Positions 29,159 through 39,123 of a stretch of DNA of 64,000 nt are shown in pieces. The DNA is from Collimonas silvisoli (GTDB taxonomy: Bacteria; Pseudomonadota; Gammaproteobacteria; Burkholderiales; Burkholderiaceae_D), in contig NZ_JAGQEG010000010.1 of assembly GCF_018305005.1 (NCBI RefSeq), positions 1-64,000 on the forward strand, read 5' to 3'. The position numbers and the translations under genes are program-made. The notes under the pieces are model-generated. The model was not told the DNA's origin. It ran no database searches and saw only the letters and a program-made list of their open reading frames with translations. Positions within the stretch are counted from its first letter, which is position 1. Each line of letters opens with the position of its first letter.

Positions 29159-30684
29159 ATGACCGTTTGATCAAGCAGACCTTGCCGTGCCCGTCCGATT
29201 GGAGTTTCGACCTGATCGAGTTGTACGACGTCGAGATTGCCCGTGTCGCGGCCAATTACAAACTGGATATTTATCCGATCCAGCTGGAAATCATCACCGC
29301 CGAACAGATGATGGATGCCTACGCTTCCGCCGGCATGCCGGTGAACTACCGGCATTGGTCGTTCGGCAAGCATTTTCTGATGACCGAGCGCGACTACAAA
29401 CGCGGGCAAATGGGGCTGGCCTACGAAATCGTCATCAATTCGAACCCCTGCATCGCGTATCTCATGGAAGAAAACACCATGACCATGCAGGCGCTGGTGA
29501 TAGCGCATGCGGCGTATGGGCATAATTCTTTTTTCAAGGGTAATTACCTATTCCAGCTGTGGACCGACGCCCATGCAATCGTCGACTATCTGGTTTACGC
29601 CAAGAGTTACATCGCCGAATGCGAAGAACGCTACGGCTTCTCCAAGGTCGAGGAACTGCTGGATTCCTGTCATGCACTGATGCATTACGGCGTCGACCGT
29701 TATAAGCGCCCGCAAAAACTGTCGCTGGAAAAAGAGCGGGCGCAGCGCCGCGAACGCGCAGATTACATGCAGTCGCAGGTCAATGAATTGTGGCGCACCC
29801 TGCCGGAGAAAAAGACAGAAGCGGCCGAGCAGGTTGAAGGGCGTTTTCCGCCTGAGACGCAAGAAAATCTGTTGTACTTTGCCGAGAAGAATTCACCGCT
29901 GCTGGAGCCGTGGGAGCGTGAAGTGATTCGCATCGTGCGCAAGATCGCCCAGTATTTTTACCCGCAGCGTCAGACCCAGGTCATGAATGAAGGCTGGGCC
30001 ACGTTCTGGCATTACACGATTCTCAACACGCTATACGATGAAGGCCGTTTGACGGACGGCTTCATGATGGAGTTTCTGCATTCGCACAGCAATGTGGTGT
30101 ATCAGCCGCCGGTGACCAAATCGTATTACAGCGGCATCAATCCGTATGCCCTTGGTTTCGGCATGATGAGCGATATCCGCCGTATCTGCGAAAAGCCCAC
30201 CGATGAAGACCGGCAATGGTTTCCCGAACTGGCCGGAACACCCTGGCTGGATGCTTTGCATTACGCGATGCGCAATTTCAAGGATGAAAGTTTTGTGGCC
30301 CAATACCTGTCGCCGAAACTGATACGCGACATGCGTCTGTTTGCCGTACTGGACGATGAGAATCGCAGCGAACTGGAAGTTTCGGCAATCCATAACGAGG
30401 CCGGCTATCAGTACGTGCGGCAAGCTTTGTCGCGGCAATACGATATTAACCACCGCGAGCCGAACATCCAGGTCTGGTCGGTCAACACGCGCGGCGACCG
30501 CAGCCTGACACTGCGTCATTTCCGCAGCGACAGCAGGCCGCTGGCGGATGGCACCGATGAAATGCTGCGGCACATGGCGCGCCTGTGGCAGTTCGATGTG
30601 TATCTGGAGAGCGTCGACGACAGCGGCAATGTTTTGCAACGCTATGAATGCGTTAGCGAAAACAAGTATGTGCTGCGGCCTTAA
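29155..30684 (+). CDS. spoVR: SpoVR family protein (YcgB)
   Basis: The product is 509 aa. The SpoVR signature blocks are present: MPVNYRHWSFGKHF near residue 58, NPCIAYLMEENTMTMQALVIAHAAYGHNSFFKGN near 98-131, and QVMNEGWATFWHYTILN near 276-292. In Bacillus SpoVR is a sporulation-cortex protein; in non-spore formers its function is unknown. It is translationally coupled to yeaH. Confidence 0.94.
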   Translation: MNDRLIKQTLPCPSDWSFDLIELYDVEIARVAANYKLDIYPIQLEIITAEQMMDAYASAGMPVNYRHWSFGKHFLMTERDYKRGQMGLAYEIVINSNPCIAYLMEENTMTMQALVIAHAAYGHNSFFKGNYLFQLWTDAHAIVDYLVYAKSYIAECEERYGFSKVEELLDSCHALMHYGVDRYKRPQKLSLEKERAQRRERADYMQSQVNELWRTLPEKKTEAAEQVEGRFPPETQENLLYFAEKNSPLLEPWEREVIRIVRKIAQYFYPQRQTQVMNEGWATFWHYTILNTLYDEGRLTDGFMMEFLHSHSNVVYQPPVTKSYYSGINPYALGFGMMSDIRRICEKPTDEDRQWFPELAGTPWLDALHYAMRNFKDESFVAQYLSPKLIRDMRLFAVLDDENRSELEVSAIHNEAGYQYVRQALSRQYDINHREPNIQVWSVNTRGDRSLTLRHFRSDSRPLADGTDEMLRHMARLWQFDVYLESVDDSGNVLQRYECVSENKYVLRP

Positions 30685-30711
30685 AATTTCATCAGAATGT
30701 CGATCCTACGA

Positions 30712-30767
30712 CCAGCTCGGAACTAGCTCGGATTATGCAGGCTTAATCCGAGCTAGTTCCGAGCTGG
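30712..30767. repeat. Perfect 23-bp inverted repeat between convergent spoVR and guaD
   Basis: Arms 30712-30734 and 30745-30767 are exactly complementary, with a 10-nt loop. Within each arm GCTCGGA is repeated after 4-5 nt. It starts 28 bp past the spoVR stop and ends 5 bp before the guaD stop. There is no T-tract; a bidirectional transcription block is likely. Confidence 0.75.
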
Positions 30768-30771
30768 TAAC

Positions 30772-32124
30772 TTATACGCTCTTTGCAACCCGGCTATGCA
30801 CCAGTTTGCCGGCTGCGTAAGTGGCGGCAATAGCCCGGTCATCGCCCAGCAGCGCAAGCGCAAACAACAACTCTTCCAGGCTCTCGGTACGCTCGCTGCG
30901 GCGCGCCAGCAGCGGCGTGGCTTGCGGATCGAGCACGATGAAATCGGCCTCGGCGCCGGCGCCGAAATTACCGATAGTCCCCTCCAGCTGCATGCTGCGT
31001 GCACCACCCAATGTCGCCAGGTAGAACATCCGCATTGCCGGCAGATAGGTGGTAGCCATACGCGCTACCTTGTAGGCTTCGTTCATGGTTTGCAGCATGG
31101 AGAAACTGGTGCCGCCGCCGACATCGGTCGCCAGCGATAATGGCACGCCTGCCGCGTCGGCGCCTTTGAAATCGAACAAGCCGCTACCGAGAAACAGATT
31201 CGAAGTCGGGCAAATCGCGATCGCCGATTGCGTCTCCGCCATGCGCTGACGATCGTGGTTGTCGAGCCAGACGCAATGGCCATACATGGAGAGCGGCCGC
31301 AACATGCCGTACTTGTCGTAGACATCCATATAGCTGCGCGAATCGGGGAATAGCGATTTGACCCAGGCTATCTCATCGATATTTTCTGCAGCATGGGTTT
31401 GCAGATAGACGTCCGGATAAGCCTGCGCCAGCTCGCCCGCCAATTGCAGCTGAGCGTTGCTGGAAGTCGGCGCGAAGCGTGGCGTGATCGCATACAGCTG
31501 ACGGCCGCGCTTATGCCATTTCTTCAGCAGCTCTTCACTGTCGCGGATGCCGCCTTCCGCGGTGTCTTGCAAGAACTCGGGGCAATTCCTGTCCATCAGC
31601 ACCTTGCCGGTCACCATCCGCAGATTGCGCGCTTCGCTGGCGCTGAAGAAGGCATCCACCGAGACTGGATTGACGGTGCAATACACCATCGCCGTGGTGG
31701 TGCCGCAGCGTAGCAACTCATCGATGAAGAAGGTGGCGACATCGCCGGCATGGGACGGATCGCTGAATTTGCGCTCGGTCGGGAAGGTATATTTTTCCAG
31801 CCACGGCAGCAAGCCCGGCGCCGGCGAGGCGATCATGTCGGTTTGCGGATAATGCAGGTGGGTATCGATAAAGCCCGGCATGATGATCTTGCCGCGGTAA
31901 TCCTGGATCTTCAGCTCACCTTTGAATTCAGCCCGCAATTGCACCGACAACTGCTGATAGTCGCCAGCCGCAACAACCCTGCCATCGGCGACCAGCAGCA
32001 AGCCATCCTCATGCCATGCATAAGCATCTGCATGCAGCGCTGGATCGGCGTTGAAATGAAAAACGCTAGCGCGGTATGCCTGCAATGCAGATTGGTCGAG
32101 ATTGCTGAAACTGATGGCTGCCAT
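30772..32124 (-). CDS. guaD: Guanine deaminase
   Basis: The product is 450 aa, an amidohydrolase. It converts guanine to xanthine and ammonia. Motif MPGFIDTHLHYPQTDMIASPAPGLLPWLEKYTFP (about residues 79-112) holds the metal-binding HxH and is diagnostic of guanine deaminase; LYAITPRFAPTSS and TDVGGGTSFSMLQTMNEAYK follow. AGGACAG precedes the ATG. It is the last gene of the xdhA-xdhB-xdhC-guaD run, and its product feeds xanthine to the dehydrogenase. Confidence 0.94.
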   Translation of the reverse strand: MAAISFSNLDQSALQAYRASVFHFNADPALHADAYAWHEDGLLLVADGRVVAAGDYQQLSVQLRAEFKGELKIQDYRGKIIMPGFIDTHLHYPQTDMIASPAPGLLPWLEKYTFPTERKFSDPSHAGDVATFFIDELLRCGTTTAMVYCTVNPVSVDAFFSASEARNLRMVTGKVLMDRNCPEFLQDTAEGGIRDSEELLKKWHKRGRQLYAITPRFAPTSSNAQLQLAGELAQAYPDVYLQTHAAENIDEIAWVKSLFPDSRSYMDVYDKYGMLRPLSMYGHCVWLDNHDRQRMAETQSAIAICPTSNLFLGSGLFDFKGADAAGVPLSLATDVGGGTSFSMLQTMNEAYKVARMATTYLPAMRMFYLATLGGARSMQLEGTIGNFGAGAEADFIVLDPQATPLLARRSERTESLEELLFALALLGDDRAIAATYAAGKLVHSRVAKSV

Positions 32125-32176
32125 GAAACTGTCCTTGAATGAATGCGCGAACTAACGCTGCGATGAATAACTGAAT

Positions 32177-33265
32177 TTATATTTCGCTGACAAGTTGCAG
32201 CCGTAATTGCGGCACTGCTGTCTGCTGTTGCTTGGCAATCTGCTCCCAAACCTGAAGCAACTGCGCGGTGACCGAGGCGGCGATGACCGCCGGTTCCTTG
32301 CCGACAATGCCCGGAATGCCGATAGGACAGACCATGTCGGCCAGCCGTTCGAGCGCTATGCCGCGTTCGTGCAAGCGATGCTCGAATTGCATGCGCTTGC
32401 TCTTCGAACCGATCAGGCCGAACCAGGCAACCCCATCGCGCTGCAGAATCTGCGCCGACAAGCGCTGATCGAGCGCGTGATTATGGGTCATCACCAGGAA
32501 GCTGGAACCGGCTGGAGCGCTATCCACCAAGGCCTCCGGCGTATCGGTCGCTTCCACGCAGACGTTGGCCGGCAACTCGTCAGGAAACATTTCTTCCCGC
32601 TCGTCGACCCAGACCACGCGGCACGGCAAATCGCCGAGCGCCTTGACGATTGCGGCGCCGACATGGCCGGCGCCAAACAGGAATAGCAGCGGCCGGGTCG
32701 CCAGACAGGCATCCAGCAACCAGCGCCGGCCGTGATCGTCGCGCAAGATCAGGCAAGCGCCGAGCGCCTTGGCAGATGGCGTCGATAAAGAAGGCAGCGT
32801 CGGCAAGCGTCCCGGTCCGTGCAGACGCTCGCCATCGCCATCGGTCAATGCCGGCGGCGCGGCGTCATCCAAGGCGACCAGACGCCAGCTGTCTTCACCC
32901 TCGCGCAAGCGGCGCTGCAGGAAACTGAAATAGTCGGCCGAGGCAGCCGTCACCCGTTCAAACGCCAGATGCACGACGCCGCCGCAGCATTGACCCAGCG
33001 ACGGCCCCAGAGAAAAACGTTGCAAGCGCCGCTCGCGGCTCAGCGACAAGCCTTCGTCCAGCATTTCGCGAGCGATTCTGATCGCTTGCAATTCGAGATG
33101 GCCGCCGCCTATGGTGTCGAACTGGCCGACTGCGGTCACCACCATTTTTGCGCCCGGCTCACGCGGACCGGAACCTTCGACCTGGGCCACGGTGACCAGG
33201 ATCGCCGTGGTGATTTGCGAGGGCTGCGTGATCAGCGTGGTGAGTGCGTCCAGCCAGTTGCTCAT
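32177..33265 (-). CDS. xdhC: Xanthine dehydrogenase accessory protein XdhC
   Basis: The product is 362 aa. The N-terminal XdhC/CoxI domain has TVAQVEGSGPREPGAKMVV and GGGHLELQAIRIAREML. The second half is a Rossmann-like fold with LFLFGAGHVGAAIVKAL and FLVMTHNHALDQRL, GLIGSKSKR. XdhC binds molybdenum cofactor, promotes its sulfuration and inserts it into XdhB. GGAG precedes the start. It lies directly after xdhB. Confidence 0.94.
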   Translation of the reverse strand: MSNWLDALTTLITQPSQITTAILVTVAQVEGSGPREPGAKMVVTAVGQFDTIGGGHLELQAIRIAREMLDEGLSLSRERRLQRFSLGPSLGQCCGGVVHLAFERVTAASADYFSFLQRRLREGEDSWRLVALDDAAPPALTDGDGERLHGPGRLPTLPSLSTPSAKALGACLILRDDHGRRWLLDACLATRPLLFLFGAGHVGAAIVKALGDLPCRVVWVDEREEMFPDELPANVCVEATDTPEALVDSAPAGSSFLVMTHNHALDQRLSAQILQRDGVAWFGLIGSKSKRMQFEHRLHERGIALERLADMVCPIGIPGIVGKEPAVIAASVTAQLLQVWEQIAKQQQTAVPQLRLQLVSEI

Positions 33266-33288
33266 GGTGATTCTCCGATATGCCTGAA

Positions 33289-35664
33289 TCAGCCCGCACG
33301 CGGCGCGGTAGCGGCCATGGCGCGCACCGCGTCGACCGCTTTGAGGATCGCTTCGCTGGTGGCAGGTGCATTCAACGGCGGATTGAAGCGGTTGCCGCCA
33401 ACGCTGGCGATCGCATCGCGGATCGCGAAAAATACCGAGAATGGCAACAGCAACGGCGGCTCGCCGACGGCCTTGGAGCGATGGATGCTGTCTTCGACGT
33501 TGCGGTTCTTGAACAGCTTGACGCGAAAATCCTCAGGGCAATCGGAAATGGCGGGAATCTTGTAAGTCGACGGCGCGTGGGTCATCAGCTTGCCGTCCTT
33601 GTTCCACCACAGCTCTTCGGTGGTGAGCCAGCCCATGCCTTGAATGAAGGCTCCTTCGACCTGGCCGATATCTATTGCCGGGTTGAGCGACTGGCCGGCA
33701 TCGTACAAAGCATCCGCGCGCAGCAATTTCCATTCGCCGGTGAGGGTGTCGACCACTACTTCCGATACTGAAGCGCCGTAGGCAAAGTATGAGAACGGCC
33801 GGCCGGTCATGGTTTTCGGATCCCAATGCAAGCCGGGCGTTGCGTAGAAACCGTCGGACCATAATTGCATCCGCGACAGATAAGCCTTTTGCGCCAGATC
33901 GCCAAACGCCATGCTGTGCTCGCCGAGATGGACTGCGCCGGCGGCAAACGTTACCGCCTTGGCGTCGCCGCCGTGCAATTTGGCGAAAAATTCCGCCAGG
34001 CGCTGACGAATCGTATGCGCCGCATCTTGCGCTGCCTTGCCGTTCAGGTCGGCGCCGGTGGAGGCTGCAGTCGCCGAGGTGTTCGCGACTTTGCTGGTAT
34101 CGGTCGCGCTGACGCGCACCAGTTCCAGCGGAATCCCGAGTTCATGCGCGACTACCTGCGCCACCTTGGTGTTGATGCCCTGGCCCATTTCGGTGCCGCC
34201 GTGATTGACCAGTACCGAGCCGTCGGTGTACACGTGCACCAGCGCACCGGCCTGGTTGAAATGAGTAACGTTGAAGGCGATGCCGAATTTCACCGGCGTC
34301 AGCGCCAGGCCTTTTTTCAGCACCGGGCTGGTGGCGTTGAACGCCTCGACAGCGGCGCGCCGTTGCCGGTATTCGCTGCTGGCTTCCAGTTCGGCCACCA
34401 GTTCGTGGATCACGTTATCGATGATCTTCTGGCCGTATTGGGTGACGTTGCGGCCTTCTTCATCGTTGCGGCCGTAGAAATTCAGCTTGCGGATATCGAG
34501 CGCATCGCGGCCCAGGTTGCGGGCGATTTCGTCGACGATGTATTCGATTGCAATCGCACCCTGCGGTCCGCCGAAACCGCGGAAGGCTGTGTTCGATTGG
34601 GTATTGGTCTTGCCGCAACTAGCCTTGATGTCGACATCGGACAGGTAGTAGGTATTATCGAAATGGCATACTGCACGGGTTGCTACCGGCGCCGACAAGT
34701 CGGCCGAGAAACCGGCGCGGCTCACCATGTCGACTTTTGCAGCGACAATCCGGCCGGCATCGTCGTAACCGACTTCGTAATCGTAATGGAAGCAATGGCG
34801 CTTGCCGGTGACCATCATGTCGTCGTCGCGGTCGGCGCGCAGCTTGACCGGGCGTTTCAGCTTGGCAGCGGCAATTGCCGCCACCGCCGCCCACAAGGCG
34901 GATTGCGATTCCTTGCCGCCGAAGCCGCCGCCCATGCGCCGGCATTCCACCACGATGTTATGCGAATGCACGCCCAGCGCGTGCGCCACCACGTGTTGCA
35001 TTTCGGTCGGATGCTGGGTCGAACACAACACCAGCATGCCGTTTTGCTCTTTCGGGATGGCGTAGGAAATCTGTCCTTCCAGGTAAAACTGTTCCTGGCC
35101 GCCGACATGCAACTCGCCGCTGACACGGTGTGGCGCGGTCTCGAAAGCTTGCTGCGGATTGCCGCGCGCCAGATGCATCGGCGGTAAAACATAAGACTTC
35201 GCAGCGTGCGCCGCTTGCGGCGTCAGGATGGCGGGCAACTCTTCATAGTCGATGGCCACTTTGCGCACTGCGCGCCGAGCGTTGTCGTGGGTGTCGGCAA
35301 TGACCGCGAAGATCGGCTGGCCGACATATTCGACCAGGCCGTCGGCCAGGATCGGATCGTCGTGGATGATCGGGCCGCAATCGTTAGTGCCGGGGATGTC
35401 TGCCGCAGTCAAGACCGTCGCTACGCCAGGAGCGCTGCGTACGGCGTCGAGATTGATCGAGCGGATCCGGGCGTGGGCTTTCTGCGACATGCCGAGCGCG
35501 GCGTGCAGGGTGCCTTGCGCTTCCGGGATGTCGTCGGTGTAGGTGGCCTCGCCCAGCACATGCAATATCGCCGATTCGTGCGGATGGGATTGCCCGACTT
35601 CAGCCCAGGCGGTGCTGCTGCCCGGCTGTGCGGTTTTCATAAAATTTTCAGTTTGCTTGTTCAT
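33289..35664 (-). CDS. xdhB: Xanthine dehydrogenase molybdopterin subunit XdhB
   Basis: The product is 791 aa, the large molybdenum subunit. Blocks: HESAILHVLGEATYTDDIPEAQG at the N-terminus, then EGQISYAIP, CRRMGGGFGGKESQ, NTAFRGFGGPQGA and HGGTEMGQGINTKVAQVVA. The late MGWLTTEELWW and VGEPPLLLPFSVFFAIRDA carry the conserved active-site Glu. With XdhA it oxidises hypoxanthine to xanthine and xanthine to urate. It appears intact. Confidence 0.96.
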   Translation of the reverse strand: MNKQTENFMKTAQPGSSTAWAEVGQSHPHESAILHVLGEATYTDDIPEAQGTLHAALGMSQKAHARIRSINLDAVRSAPGVATVLTAADIPGTNDCGPIIHDDPILADGLVEYVGQPIFAVIADTHDNARRAVRKVAIDYEELPAILTPQAAHAAKSYVLPPMHLARGNPQQAFETAPHRVSGELHVGGQEQFYLEGQISYAIPKEQNGMLVLCSTQHPTEMQHVVAHALGVHSHNIVVECRRMGGGFGGKESQSALWAAVAAIAAAKLKRPVKLRADRDDDMMVTGKRHCFHYDYEVGYDDAGRIVAAKVDMVSRAGFSADLSAPVATRAVCHFDNTYYLSDVDIKASCGKTNTQSNTAFRGFGGPQGAIAIEYIVDEIARNLGRDALDIRKLNFYGRNDEEGRNVTQYGQKIIDNVIHELVAELEASSEYRQRRAAVEAFNATSPVLKKGLALTPVKFGIAFNVTHFNQAGALVHVYTDGSVLVNHGGTEMGQGINTKVAQVVAHELGIPLELVRVSATDTSKVANTSATAASTGADLNGKAAQDAAHTIRQRLAEFFAKLHGGDAKAVTFAAGAVHLGEHSMAFGDLAQKAYLSRMQLWSDGFYATPGLHWDPKTMTGRPFSYFAYGASVSEVVVDTLTGEWKLLRADALYDAGQSLNPAIDIGQVEGAFIQGMGWLTTEELWWNKDGKLMTHAPSTYKIPAISDCPEDFRVKLFKNRNVEDSIHRSKAVGEPPLLLPFSVFFAIRDAIASVGGNRFNPPLNAPATSEAILKAVDAVRAMAATAPRAG

Positions 35665-35719
35665 GGTCTCTACTCTTGATCTGCGTCGGCGGCGAACTCA
35701 TTTTGAACTCATTTTTAAT

Positions 35720-37255
35720 TCAAGCGCACACGAAAGGATTCACCTGATCGCTGCGCAACGGCGCATCGATGCGGGTTTCCAGCCAGAATCGGCGCAGCAG
35801 GTTTTGCGCCGTCTTCATCCGGTATTCGGCGGAGGCGCGCATGTCGGACAGCGGTTTGTAATCATCCGTCATTAGTGCGACTGCAGTTTCCAGCACGCTT
35901 TCACTCCAGACCTGGCCGCGTATTGCAGCTTCGGTCAGCGCGGCGCGCTTCGGCGTTGCCGCCATGCCGCCGTAGGCGATCCGGATATCGTCAATCTTGT
36001 CGCCGGCTAGCGTGATTGAAAACGCGGCGCAGACGGCTGAAATATCCTGGTCGAAACGCTTGGCCAGTTTGTAGGTACGGAAACGTTGTCCCGCATGCGG
36101 TAATGGCAAGCGCACAGCTTCGACGAACTCATCGGCCTGCATGTCTTTTTTCATGTAGTCCAGATACAAAGCTTCCAGCGGCATGACGCGCTGCCCGGCA
36201 GGACCGCGCAGCACCACTTGTGCGCCAAGAGCGATCAGCCATGGCGGTGAGTCGCCGATGGGCGAGCCGTTGGCGACGTTGCCGCCCAGGGTGCCGGCGT
36301 TGCGAATCGGCAGCGAAGCAAAGCGCTGCCACATTTCCGACAATTCCGGATAGTGCTTGCAGATCTCGGCATAGGCATCGTTCAGGGTCACGCCGGCGCC
36401 GATTTCGAGCAGGCCGTCGCGGCTGGCCATCGCATTCAACTCGGCCACCTGGCCGAGGTAGATGATGTCGCCCAGATCGCGCATTTGTTTAGTCACCCAC
36501 AGGCCGACATCGGTCGAGCCGGCCAAGATGCGTGCGCTCGGATTGGCAGCGCGTACCGCCACCAGTTGCGCCAGCGTGCGCGGTGCGTAGAAAGTCTGGC
36601 CGTCATAGCGGTAGACGAATGTTTCGTCGCGTTGCAAGGGCTGAAGCGCCAGTTGCAAGGCGTGGCGGTCGAAGCCGACTGCGGGCAATTCGCCCATCCG
36701 GTGCGCAGCGTCGATGATAGGCCGATAGCCGGTGCAGCGGCACAGGTTGCCTGAGAGCGCGATGTCGATGTCCTTGCGCTGCAACGACTGGCACGCAGCT
36801 GCGCCGCCGCTTGTCGAGGCACAAGAAGGAGCCTGGCTGCCATCGTTTTTCAGGTACAAATCCCACAGCGACATCACAAAACCCGGGGTGCAGAAACCGC
36901 ATTGCGAGCCGTGGCATTCGACCATGGCTTGCTGCACCGGATGCAAGGCGCCATTGCTTTGCTTCAAGTCTTCGACTGTGTACAAGGCCTTGCCGTCCAG
37001 CGTCGGCAGAAACTGGATGCAGGAATTGACCGATTTGAGCGTGACGCCGTCCGCCGTCTGTTCGCCGATGACGACGGTACAGGCGCCGCAATCGCCTTCG
37101 GCGCAGCCTTCCTTGCTGCCGGTACAGTGCAGGTCTTCGCGCAAATGCTGCAGGATGGTGCGGGTAGGCGCGGTTTTATCTACCGAATGGATTTCGCCGC
37201 GGTAGTAGAAACGGATGACATTATCGGCCGTGGAATTAGATGCGGATGTAGACAA
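35720..37255 (-). CDS. xdhA: Xanthine dehydrogenase Fe-S/FAD subunit XdhA, TTG start
   Basis: The product is 511 aa. Two 2Fe-2S sites are visible: CAEGDCGACTVV near residues 50-61, then CGFCTPGFVM and GNLCRCTGYRPI. The FAD-binding half has ILAGSTDVGLWVTKQMR and AGTLGGNVANGSPIGDSPPWLIAL. It passes electrons from XdhB to NAD. The start is TTG at 37255 because GGAGG sits 5 nt upstream; an earlier in-frame TTG at 37267 overlaps that ribosome site. A short Ala/Ser/Cys-rich insertion (SQAPSCASTSGGAAACQ) lies between the second and third Cys blocks. Confidence 0.94.
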   Translation of the reverse strand: MSTSASNSTADNVIRFYYRGEIHSVDKTAPTRTILQHLREDLHCTGSKEGCAEGDCGACTVVIGEQTADGVTLKSVNSCIQFLPTLDGKALYTVEDLKQSNGALHPVQQAMVECHGSQCGFCTPGFVMSLWDLYLKNDGSQAPSCASTSGGAAACQSLQRKDIDIALSGNLCRCTGYRPIIDAAHRMGELPAVGFDRHALQLALQPLQRDETFVYRYDGQTFYAPRTLAQLVAVRAANPSARILAGSTDVGLWVTKQMRDLGDIIYLGQVAELNAMASRDGLLEIGAGVTLNDAYAEICKHYPELSEMWQRFASLPIRNAGTLGGNVANGSPIGDSPPWLIALGAQVVLRGPAGQRVMPLEALYLDYMKKDMQADEFVEAVRLPLPHAGQRFRTYKLAKRFDQDISAVCAAFSITLAGDKIDDIRIAYGGMAATPKRAALTEAAIRGQVWSESVLETAVALMTDDYKPLSDMRASAEYRMKTAQNLLRRFWLETRIDAPLRSDQVNPFVCA

Positions 37256-37771
37256 GACGACCTCCAATCAGATGTGGCGACTGCTGCAAGAACCATGCCT
37301 TTTGGACCGTATTGCCGGTATTTCCCGGCTGCGGAGCAGTACATAGGTACATGTCAGCGATGGCTAGACTGACTTTGCAGCGGTGTATTAATTATGAGCT
37401 TAGATTAGCATTCGCGCCGTCGCTCCATATAGCGAAACGGCTAATGTCAGGTATCTCTGAAATGGAATAGAGAACACGTAAGTCATACATAGATGCAAAT
37501 ATCACTATCGGCGACGAGCCATTATTTCTTTGTGATGCATTTGATAATTTTCGAGGTGTTTAAGAGGCATGACATTTTTGGCGGCGACAATTGCAGGGCT
37601 ATCAATGCCGTGGCGGGAGCGGTTATCATCACGCTGGAATAATCGATATTTACCCTGGAGCATATTTGTGACCCCTTCCTGTAACACCTTACTTTGGCGG
37701 AACTCCGCACCAAGCAGAGCAACGCGGCAGCCAGAAAACCAAAAACAACAATAATCAAGGAGACACAAGCA
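37256..37771. other. Divergent control region between xdhA and the purine permease
   Basis: Non-coding, 516 bp, shared by two purine operons reading away from each other. GTACAT occurs twice (37339-37344 and 37347-37352). The right half is AT-richer and should carry the permease promoter. I see no gene, purine riboswitch or clear operator with known match. Co-regulation of both sides from here is plausible. Confidence 0.5.
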
Positions 37772-39073
37772 ATGCAGTTACTCGATAATTTTTTCAAACT
37801 CAAAGACAACGGTACTGACGTTCGCACCGAACTGATCGCCGGCCTGACCACCTTCCTGACGATGGCTTACATCATCTTCGTCAATCCGGCCATCCTGGGC
37901 GACGCCGGCATGCCGAAGGGGGCGGTATTCGTCGCCACCTGCCTGGCGGCTGCCATCGGCACCCTGGTCATGGCCCTGTACGCCAACTATCCGATTGCAC
38001 TGGCGCCCGGCATGGGCCTCAACGCCTATTTTGCTTACGCGGTGGTGAAGGGCATGGGCGTGTCCTGGGAGGTGGCGCTGGGGGCAGTCTTCATTTCCGG
38101 CTGCCTGTTCATCGTCGTCAGCCTGGTCGGCATCCGCGGCATGATCGTCAACGGCATTCCGCCCACGATACGGACTGCGATCACCTCCGGCATCGGCTTG
38201 TTCCTCGGTTTTATCGCGCTCAAGAGCTCGGGCCTGGTGGTCGCCAATCCGGCCACTTTCGTGCAAATCGGCGACCTCCACCAGATCCCGGTGATCCTGT
38301 CGATTATCGGTTTCCTGCTGATCGTGGTGCTCGATCACCTGAAGGTCAAGGGCGCGATCCTGATCGGCATCCTGACCGTTACCGTATTGAGCTTTGTGGT
38401 TGGCGGCAATACCTTCGCCGGCGTGGTGGCGATGCCGCCATCGATAGCGCCGACCCTGTTCAAGCTCGACATCATGGGCGCCCTGTCGATGGGCATCATG
38501 AACATCGTGCTGGTGTTCTTCCTGGTCGAGATGTTCGACGCGACCGGCACCATGATGGGTGTGGCGAACCGCGCCGGCTTGCTGGTCAACGGCAAGATGG
38601 CGCGTCTTAACAAGGCTTTGCTGGCGGACAGTACGGCGATTGTGGCCGGCACCTTGCTGGGTACATCCAGCACTACCGCCTATGTCGAAAGCGCCGCCGG
38701 GGTCCAGGCAGGCGGCCGCACCGGTTTGACCTCGCTGGCGGTCGGCATCCTGTTCCTGGCTTGCCTGTTCATCTCGCCGCTGGCCGGCGCGGTGCCAGCC
38801 TACGCCACGGCGCCGGCCTTGTTCTATGTTGCCGGCCTGATGCTGCGCGAGCTGGCGCACCTGAACTGGGAAGACAGCACCGAAAGCGTACCCGCCGTGA
38901 TTACCGTATTGATGATCCCGTTCACCTATTCGATCGCCAACGGGATTGCCTTCGGTTTTATCGCTTATGCAGCGCTGAAACTATTCACAGGCCGCGCCAA
39001 ACAAGTGCCGGCGATGGTCTGGATTATTGCGGCAATCTTTCTGTTCAAGTTCATTCATCTGGGTGGTGATTGA
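37772..39073 (+). CDS. NCS2-family (AzgA/GhxP-like) purine permease
   Basis: The product is 433 aa with about 12-14 membrane helices. ELIAGLTTFLTMAYIIFVNPAILGDAGMP at the N-terminus is the mark of the AzgA branch (adenine, guanine, hypoxanthine uptake). FFLVEMFDATGTMMGVANRAGLL and LGTSSTTAYVESAAGVQAGGRTGLTSL are its conserved signatures. AGGAG precedes the ATG at 37772. Divergent from xdh/guaD, it likely imports their substrates. Exact purine not determined. Confidence 0.9.
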   Translation: MQLLDNFFKLKDNGTDVRTELIAGLTTFLTMAYIIFVNPAILGDAGMPKGAVFVATCLAAAIGTLVMALYANYPIALAPGMGLNAYFAYAVVKGMGVSWEVALGAVFISGCLFIVVSLVGIRGMIVNGIPPTIRTAITSGIGLFLGFIALKSSGLVVANPATFVQIGDLHQIPVILSIIGFLLIVVLDHLKVKGAILIGILTVTVLSFVVGGNTFAGVVAMPPSIAPTLFKLDIMGALSMGIMNIVLVFFLVEMFDATGTMMGVANRAGLLVNGKMARLNKALLADSTAIVAGTLLGTSSTTAYVESAAGVQAGGRTGLTSLAVGILFLACLFISPLAGAVPAYATAPALFYVAGLMLRELAHLNWEDSTESVPAVITVLMIPFTYSIANGIAFGFIAYAALKLFTGRAKQVPAMVWIIAAIFLFKFIHLGGD

Positions 39074-39087
39074 CTGCAAGGTAGATT

Positions 39088-39119
39088 AAAAAAGGGGGGC
39101 TGTATAGCACCCCTTTTTT
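39088..39119. terminator. Bidirectional terminator between permease and metH
   Basis: AAAAAAGGGG (39088-39097) and CCCCTTTTTT (39110-39119) flank a 12-nt loop. It works in both directions: T6 follows the stem on the plus strand and on the minus strand. It separates two convergent genes. Confidence 0.88.
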
Positions 39120-39123
39120 GTTT

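Noticed and set aside
37579-37596. Sigma-54-like TGGCGG...TTGCA upstream of the purine permease
   Set aside because: GG and GC are 11 nt apart rather than 10, and no NtrC-like sites are nearby.
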